A stretch of DNA of 5,489 bases, taken from assembly GCA_946408315.1 (NCBI GenBank), contig CAMJRV010000193.1, positions 1-5,489 of the forward strand, read 5' to 3'. The DNA is from an uncultured Bacillota bacterium. Lineage in GTDB: Bacteria; Bacillota; Clostridia; Peptostreptococcales; Anaerovoracaceae. Numbering within the stretch: the first letter of the stretch is position 1; each line of letters starts with the position of its first letter. Below the pieces are notes generated by a model, which worked only from the letters and a program-made list of their open reading frames with translations, was not told the origin of the DNA and searched no databases. Of the stretch, positions 1 to 3,195 are shown one piece after another. The translations under genes and the position numbers were made by a program.

Positions 1-493
1 TCTGTTCCCTGATACGGCTTGATTCATCGCTGATTTCCCGGAACAGTTCCTCTTCAAAGGCCGCCGTCTGCGGAACCTTTTCCTCCTGACGTCCGAAGGC
101 CTCCATATTCCAGTTGAATTCAACCGACTCGGATTCCTTTTTTTTCGCCGAAGGAAATTCGTGGACGTTCCAGACAAATTCGCGGTTTTTTACCTCTGCC
201 TGTTCGGCAGACGTTTCTTCCTGTTTATGCGCTTCGATCTCATCTTCGGAAATATAAGTTTTTAAATCTTCTTTCTCTTCGCTCGGTTCTGAAATTTCTT
301 CTTTGCCGGAGGCGGTTTCCTCCTCTGCAAAATAGGATTTATTCGCATATGGAGGATTGAATACGATCTCTTCCTTTGAATCTGGTGATTCCTCGGGTCC
401 CGGGACCGACTCCCCGGGTCCTGTCGGCGCTCCGCAATACTGGCAGTAATGGTCCGAATCTTCTAGCTTATTACCGCACATTCTACAATACAT
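1..493 (-). CDS. Zinc-ribbon domain protein, acidic low-complexity tail, 3' end cut by window edge
   Basis: The function is unknown. The reading frame is open from the ATG at 491-493 to the left edge, giving 164 visible residues with no stop. A ribosome site GGAGG (501-505) sits 7 bases before the ATG, which fixes the start. Residues 3-20 form a zinc ribbon with Cys3-x2-Cys6-Gly and Cys17-x2-Cys20-Gly, as in many short clostridial zinc-ribbon proteins. After it comes a Pro/Gly/Glu stretch (24-37) and a long acidic, Glu/Lys-rich and probably disordered linker (38-104). Two copies of a short aromatic motif follow: EFVWNVHEF at 105-113 and EFNWNMEAF at 125-133. The visible end (145-164) looks amphipathic and helical. 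No signal peptide or membrane segment is visible, so it is probably cytoplasmic. It follows the membrane protein gene by 15 bases and is almost certainly co-transcribed with it. A link to that partner or to the envelope is inference. The missing C-terminus could hold a membrane segment or another domain. Confidence 0.85.
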   Translation of the reverse strand, partial: MYCRMCGNKLEDSDHYCQYCGAPTGPGESVPGPEESPDSKEEIVFNPPYANKSYFAEEETASGKEEISEPSEEKEDLKTYISEDEIEAHKQEETSAEQAEVKNREFVWNVHEFPSAKKKESESVEFNWNMEAFGRQEEKVPQTAAFEEELFREISDESSRIREQ

Positions 494-500
494 ACGATAT

Positions 501-505
501 CCTCC
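501..505 (-). promoter_or_regulatory. Ribosome binding site of the zinc-ribbon gene
   Basis: GGAGG on the minus strand, 7 bases before the ATG at 491-493. It lies entirely within the 15-base gap after the upstream gene's stop codon, so this gene is probably translated from the shared mRNA with its own initiation site. Confidence 0.8.
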
Positions 506-508
506 GTC

Positions 509-931
509 TTATTCTCTGATTTGTATTTCCAACTCTGCTTCCGTGTAGATCCTGCCGCTTTTCCCAACGACAGTAAGTCCGTCTCTCTCCCATGCGGTTC
601 GTGCGGTTTCCTGGGATGGCTCTTCGTCGCAGGGGATGATGATTTCGCCGTCCGCTTCCACTTCTGCCTCATCGGCATCCAGGCCGGCGCGCTGCGACAG
701 CTTTTCCTCAACATTATGCAAACGAGCATCGATGCTCTTCAACGCATCGATCTGTATATCCGTCTTCCAGTACCAAAGTCTTGCTTTCCGAAAAACAAGC
801 CACAGTAAAAACAGCAGGACAAAACACACCGCCAGTAAAATCAGCATTGCTCCAACTTCTGATATGTACGTTAGGCCGAGGCGTTTGAACAGATCTATAA
901 TTTTGTCCCAAAACAGGCTGCCATTTTCCAT
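509..931 (-). CDS. Single-pass membrane protein with cytoplasmic coiled-coil/acidic tail, unknown function
   Basis: A 140-residue protein of a family I cannot name. Residues 1-27 form a short amphipathic N-terminal region. Residues 28-47 are one strongly hydrophobic transmembrane helix, followed by a basic stop-transfer patch (RKAR, 48-51) that predicts the C-terminal part lies in the cytoplasm. Residues 58-82 look like a short coiled coil with regular Ile/Leu spacing. Then comes an acidic linker (85-108). The C-terminus ends in a module VGKSGRIYTEAELEIQIRE, of a kind I associate with clostridial membrane proteins but cannot name. The ATG at 929-931 is chosen because AAAGGG (939-944) lies 7 bases upstream. 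An in-frame TTG at 947-949 would add six residues, but it lacks a ribosome site and lies only about a dozen bases from the predicted transcript start. It is the first gene of a two-gene operon with the zinc-ribbon protein. A scaffold or envelope-associated role is possible but unproven. Confidence 0.82.
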   Translation of the reverse strand: MENGSLFWDKIIDLFKRLGLTYISEVGAMLILLAVCFVLLFLLWLVFRKARLWYWKTDIQIDALKSIDARLHNVEEKLSQRAGLDADEAEVEADGEIIIPCDEEPSQETARTAWERDGLTVVGKSGRIYTEAELEIQIRE

Positions 932-967
932 GATGGTACCCTTTGTCAACTTTTAATGATTTATTAT

Positions 968-996
968 ATTATAATATACAAAGTTAGGAATAGCAA
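968..996 (-). promoter_or_regulatory. Sigma-A-type promoter of the membrane protein/zinc-ribbon operon
   Basis: On the minus strand, -35 TTGCTA (991-996, 4 of 6 consensus bases) and a perfect -10 TATAAT (968-973) are separated by exactly 17 bases. The predicted start of transcription is near 961, which leaves about 30 bases of leader containing the AAAGGG site before the ATG at 931. The -35 begins only 12 bases beyond the T-tract of the upstream gene's terminator, so the operon starts directly after that terminator. The -10 sits in a 14-bp perfect AT palindrome (965-978). Confidence 0.6.
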
Positions 997-1008
997 TTAC
1001 AAGACAGC

Positions 1009-1037
1009 AAAAAGGGCAGGTATACATAACCTGCCCT
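1009..1037 (-). terminator. Rho-independent terminator of the 68-aa protein gene
   Basis: A perfect 9-bp inverted repeat, AGGGCAGGT (1029-1037 read on the minus strand) with ACCTGCCCT (1013-1021), encloses a 7-base loop. On the minus strand it is followed directly by a run of T (1009-1013 and the last stem base). The plus-strand side has no T-run, so it should work only for leftward transcription. It lies about 100 bases past the stop codon of the small gene and just before the next promoter, so it separates the two transcription units. Confidence 0.85.
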
Positions 1038-1139
1038 CCATATTATAAGAGAGATTTCATGAATAGCATTCCATCAACTTTTTGGGTTGATGTATTAACT
1101 ATTTTGATTAAAACTACCCAACTCCAGTCCGATCATCCG

Positions 1140-1346
1140 TTACGAATACGAATTGGTCATATTAAATCGGTTCCTGCTTCCGCTTCTGTCGGTGACATCT
1201 CTCAAGTCACCTTGATTTCTGAATTCCTTCAGATCACCCTGATTTTTCACAGAATCAGTTTTTGAATTCCTTGTGCTGTTTCCGACCGTTCCGCTTTCCC
1301 TTGTGTCGCACGACGAATTGTTCATTTTATTCTGAGCGCTTTTCAT
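1140..1346 (-). CDS. Small hydrophilic Asn/Ser-rich protein (68 aa), unknown function
   Basis: I do not recognise this protein. The case that it is real: an ATG at 1344-1346 is preceded by a near-ideal ribosome site AGGAGGG (1354-1360) with 7-base spacing, it ends in TAA at 1140-1142, and a strong terminator follows on the same strand. The protein is highly polar, rich in Asn, Ser, Asp, Arg, Lys and Thr. It has a single Cys (13), almost no hydrophobic core, no signal peptide and no membrane helix, so it is probably disordered or folds only on a partner. Residues 34-51 are a 9-residue tandem repeat, KNQGDLKEF then RNQGDLRDV. Such compact hydrophilic proteins in spore-forming Clostridia are sometimes spore-associated; that is inference, since no SASP signature is visible. 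It is transcribed alone, divergently from the radical SAM gene. An overlapping plus-strand frame (1059-1265) is a shadow. Confidence 0.72.
   Translation of the reverse strand: MKSAQNKMNNSSCDTRESGTVGNSTRNSKTDSVKNQGDLKEFRNQGDLRDVTDRSGSRNRFNMTNSYS
1194..1247 (-). repeat. Tandem 27-bp coding repeat (2 copies) in the 68-aa protein
   Basis: Codons 34-42 (1221-1247) and 43-51 (1194-1220) encode KNQGDLKEF and RNQGDLRDV. NQGDL is identical in both copies and the flanking positions differ conservatively (K/R, K/R, E/D). The DNA copies differ mostly at synonymous or conservative positions. This suggests an older in-frame duplication kept under protein-level selection rather than a fresh slippage event. 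Confidence 0.7.
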
Positions 1347-1353
1347 TTCTCAT

Positions 1354-1360
1354 CCCTCCT
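1354..1360 (-). promoter_or_regulatory. Strong ribosome binding site of the 68-aa protein gene
   Basis: AGGAGGG on the minus strand, 7 bases from the ATG at 1344-1346, is the strongest ribosome site in the window. It selects this minus-strand frame over the overlapping plus-strand one. Another ATG (1351-1353) abuts the site with no spacing and is in a different frame, so it is unlikely to be used. Confidence 0.8.
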
Positions 1361-1430
1361 CGTTAAATATTCTGTTCATATGTTTTCAATCTATAAGCGG
1401 AAATTGCAGGAATTTTTTCTTTTCCGCCGC

Positions 1431-1460
1431 AATATAAAGTAAGTATGGGAGTCAGCGCAA
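1431..1460 (-). promoter_or_regulatory. Possible promoter of the 68-aa protein gene
   Basis: On the minus strand, TTGCGC (1455-1460) and TATATT (1431-1436, 5 of 6 consensus) are 18 bases apart. The -35 matches consensus only in TTG, so the call is weak. It would leave a leader of roughly 80 bases. I also looked for sporulation-sigma promoters here and found no pair of elements with correct spacing. Confidence 0.3.
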
Positions 1461-1525
1461 GCGAAAGAGTCGAATCAAAAACAATATTTTTTTCAGGCGA
1501 TAAATAATTGATAGAGATAACAAAT

Positions 1526-1579
1526 TTAGACATTTTTTAACTTTTGTCTAATGGTATTTTATATCTTGAGTAGTATAAT
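1526..1579 (+). promoter_or_regulatory. Putative regulated promoter of the radical SAM gene
   Basis: A perfect -10 hexamer TATAAT lies at 1574-1579, but no good -35 sits 16-18 bases upstream. Instead a 7-bp inverted repeat TTAGACA/TGTCTAA (1526-1532 and 1545-1551, 12-base spacer) lies where an activator would bind, with its right arm at about -41 to -35 of the predicted start near 1586. A poor -35 plus a symmetric upstream site suggests dependence on an activator. The regulator is unknown; each arm differs at one position from the Spo0A box TGTCGAA. Confidence 0.35.
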
Positions 1580-1611
1580 CATATTAGATATGTATAGTTT
1601 TTTGTCGCATT

Positions 1612-1625
1612 AATTGCCGGCAATT
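1612..1625. repeat. Perfect 14-bp palindrome in the radical SAM gene leader
   Basis: AATTGCCGGCAATT reads the same on both strands. It lies about 25 bases past the predicted transcript start and 54 bases before the ribosome site. It could be a repressor operator or a small RNA structure. Its CCGGCAA half (1617-1623) can alternatively pair with TTGCCGG at 1667-1673, close to the ribosome site. Either role is inference. Confidence 0.45.
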
Positions 1626-1679
1626 TGTCTCAAATCAGAGTGTCTGCGTCACGTCAGTGCGTAAATTTGCCGGGCCAGT

Positions 1680-1686
1680 AAAGGAG
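1680..1686 (+). promoter_or_regulatory. Ribosome binding site that sets the radical SAM start
   Basis: AAAGGAG ends 9 bases before the TTG at 1696. It abuts the ATG at 1687 with no spacing, lies downstream of the GTG at 1657, and is 18 bases from the ATG at 1705. TTG 1696 is therefore the start codon at a workable distance. Confidence 0.65.
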
Positions 1687-1695
1687 ATGATTGGT

Positions 1696-3084
1696 TTGGG
1701 TAAAATGAAAGAGATGATTGAAGCGTATAGTCTGAAAAAGGTCATCGGCTATCTTGACTCCAACCCGGATGAAAATGTTCCAAAGGTAATAGATTGGGTT
1801 GAAAAACTTGACAGAAATCAAGATTACGCCGCCGTGTACAGACTCGCCAAGGAGGCTCTGGGCGATCCGGCGAATAATTGGAATAGATTGATGAAAAGCC
1901 TTTACACCGACATTGACGACGGCGTCCGAAAGAGGATCTTTGAGAACTTTATCGTCAATTCGCTCATCCTTCGCATCCAGCGTAAAAAGGAGCTGGAGAA
2001 AACGTACGACTGCAATATTCCCTGGACGCTTCTCCTCGATCCTACCTCGGCCTGCAACCTTCACTGTACCGGATGCTGGGCCGCCGAATACGGCGACAAG
2101 CTCTCCCTGAGCTTCGACCAGCTTGACGATATTATCCGGCAGGCAAAGGAGCTGGGGATGCATATGTTTATCTTCACCGGCGGAGAACCGCTGGTCCGAA
2201 AGAAAGATCTCATCCGGCTCTGTGAAAAGCACGACGACTGCGTCTTTTCCGCGTTTACAAACGGAACGCTCATCGACGAGGAATTTGCCGACGAGATGCT
2301 TCGGGTCAAGAATTTCATGCCTGCCATCAGCGTGGAGGGATTTGAAAAGGAAACCGATATGCGCCGCGGTCAGGGGACCTATCAGGCGGTTATCCGCGCC
2401 ATGGATATTTTGAGGGAAAAGAAGCTGCCATTCGGCTTTTCCGCCTGCTATCACAGGCAAAATGCCGAGGTCATAGGCAGCGAAGAATATATCGACGAAA
2501 TGATCGCCCGGGGCTGCAAGTTTGCATGGCTCTTTACATACATTCCCGTCGGCAAGGATGCCGTGGTCGACCTGCTCGCCACATCGGAACAGCGCGAGTA
2601 TATGTATCATCAGATCAGGAAATTCCGCAAGGAAAAGCCGATCTTTACGATGGATTTCTGGAACGACGGAGAATATGTGGACGGCTGTATTGCAGGCGGG
2701 CGATGCTATCTTCATATCAACGCAGCCGGCGACATTGAACCCTGTGCCTTTATTCACTACGCCGACTCCAACATCAGGGAAAAAACTCTCCTGGAGGCTC
2801 TGCAATCGCCGCTGTTCATGCAGTACCGCAAAAATCAGCCCTTCAGCGAGAATATGCTTCGACCCTGTCCGCTCCTCGATAACCCGGAAAAACTGGCCGC
2901 CATGGTGCACGCCTCCGGCGCCGACTCAACCGACCTCCAGCATCCCGAGGATGTGGATGAACTCTGCGGCCGCTGTAAAAACGTCGCCGCTGCGTGGAAG
3001 GAAACCGCCGACAAACTGTGGTATCAGGAAAGCGACACCGCAGAGTCCGATTCCTTTGACGAACCCATCGCCAGCAATCAGTAG
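1696..3084 (+). CDS. Radical SAM enzyme with SPASM-like Cys-rich C-terminal region
   Basis: An iron-sulfur enzyme expected to cleave S-adenosylmethionine to a 5'-deoxyadenosyl radical; the substrate is unknown. From a TTG start it has 462 residues. Residues 1-105 are a helical N-terminal region. The radical SAM core follows with the cluster motif Cys120-x3-Cys124-x2-Cys127 (within DPTSACNLHCTGCW), the SAM-binding TGGEP at 161-165 and AISVEGF at 211-217. The C-terminal part has six more cysteines (331, 337, 350, 391, 424, 427), including GCIAGGRC and CGRC. This resembles an incomplete SPASM/twitch domain carrying at least one auxiliary 4Fe-4S cluster. From memory, the layout matches a common family in anaerobic Clostridia annotated only as radical SAM protein. 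The TTG at 1696 fits AAAGGAG with 9-base spacing; GTG 1657 and ATG 1705 are alternatives. The last 15 residues are an acidic, probably disordered tail. It is monocistronic, ending before a bidirectional terminator. A 418-residue antisense frame is a shadow. Confidence 0.93.
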   Translation: MGKMKEMIEAYSLKKVIGYLDSNPDENVPKVIDWVEKLDRNQDYAAVYRLAKEALGDPANNWNRLMKSLYTDIDDGVRKRIFENFIVNSLILRIQRKKELEKTYDCNIPWTLLLDPTSACNLHCTGCWAAEYGDKLSLSFDQLDDIIRQAKELGMHMFIFTGGEPLVRKKDLIRLCEKHDDCVFSAFTNGTLIDEEFADEMLRVKNFMPAISVEGFEKETDMRRGQGTYQAVIRAMDILREKKLPFGFSACYHRQNAEVIGSEEYIDEMIARGCKFAWLFTYIPVGKDAVVDLLATSEQREYMYHQIRKFRKEKPIFTMDFWNDGEYVDGCIAGGRCYLHINAAGDIEPCAFIHYADSNIREKTLLEALQSPLFMQYRKNQPFSENMLRPCPLLDNPEKLAAMVHASGADSTDLQHPEDVDELCGRCKNVAAAWKETADKLWYQESDTAESDSFDEPIASNQ

Positions 3085-3132
3085 GAGAACGCCTTTTTCA
3101 AATAAATAACCGTAAAACAGAATCAGGATATA

Positions 3133-3170
3133 AAAATACCTGCGGAACATTGCTGTTCTGCAGGTATTTT
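3133..3170. terminator. Bidirectional intrinsic terminator between convergent genes
   Basis: Two 17-base arms (3133-3149 and 3154-3170) pair with a single G-T mismatch around a 4-base TTGC loop. The outer stem AAAATACCTGC/GCAGGTATTTT supplies the T-rich tract on both strands: TATTTTATTTT reading rightward and TATTTTTATAT reading leftward. It starts 48 bases past the radical SAM stop and 25 bases past the ATPase stop, so it can end both convergent transcripts. Confidence 0.88.
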
Positions 3171-3195
3171 ATTTTGCCGGGAATCGGCGTTATCG

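Larger units (their letters stand above)
1347..1695. other. Divergent intergenic region between the 68-aa protein and radical SAM genes
   Basis: 349 bases with no convincing gene, clearly more AT-rich than the flanking coding DNA. For the minus strand it holds the AGGAGGG ribosome site (1354-1360) and a possible promoter (1431-1460). GCGGAAA (1397-1403) and TTTCCGC (1421-1427) form a 7-bp inverted repeat. For the plus strand it holds an inverted repeat TTAGACA (1526-1532)/TGTCTAA (1545-1551), a TATAAT (1574-1579), a perfect 14-bp palindrome (1612-1625) and an AAAGGAG ribosome site (1680-1686). I saw no RNA gene or recognised riboswitch. Confidence 0.6.

Noticed and set aside
393..421. GC-rich symmetric stretch including the 12-bp palindrome GGTCCCGGGACC (396-407)
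   Set aside because: It lies within the zinc-ribbon coding frame and is explained by Gly/Pro codons of a PGESVPGPEES segment. No T-run follows, so it is not a terminator.
521..956. Plus-strand frames (95 and 106 residues) opposite the membrane protein
   Set aside because: They are shadows of the membrane protein gene. The minus strand gives a clear transmembrane helix, a ribosome site, a promoter and an operon partner.
1070..1093. Small hairpin CATCAAC/GTTGATG in the 3' untranslated stretch of the small gene
   Set aside because: It has a 7-bp AT-rich stem with a 7-base loop and no consistent T-tract. It is too weak to call a terminator or RNA gene; the real terminator is at 1009-1037.
1059..1265. 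68-residue plus-strand frame opposite the small gene
   Set aside because: It has only a weak AGAG upstream, no terminator on its strand, and overlaps the minus-strand frame that has AGGAGGG and a terminator.
1657..1695. N-terminal extension of the radical SAM protein from GTG at 1657
   Set aside because: No ribosome site precedes the GTG. The extra 13 residues would overlap the AAAGGAG site that serves the TTG at 1696.
1654..2910. 418-residue open frame antisense to the radical SAM gene
   Set aside because: It lies fully opposite a gene with clear catalytic motifs. It has no ribosome site and no recognisable domain. Long antisense frames commonly arise from the codon bias of the real strand.
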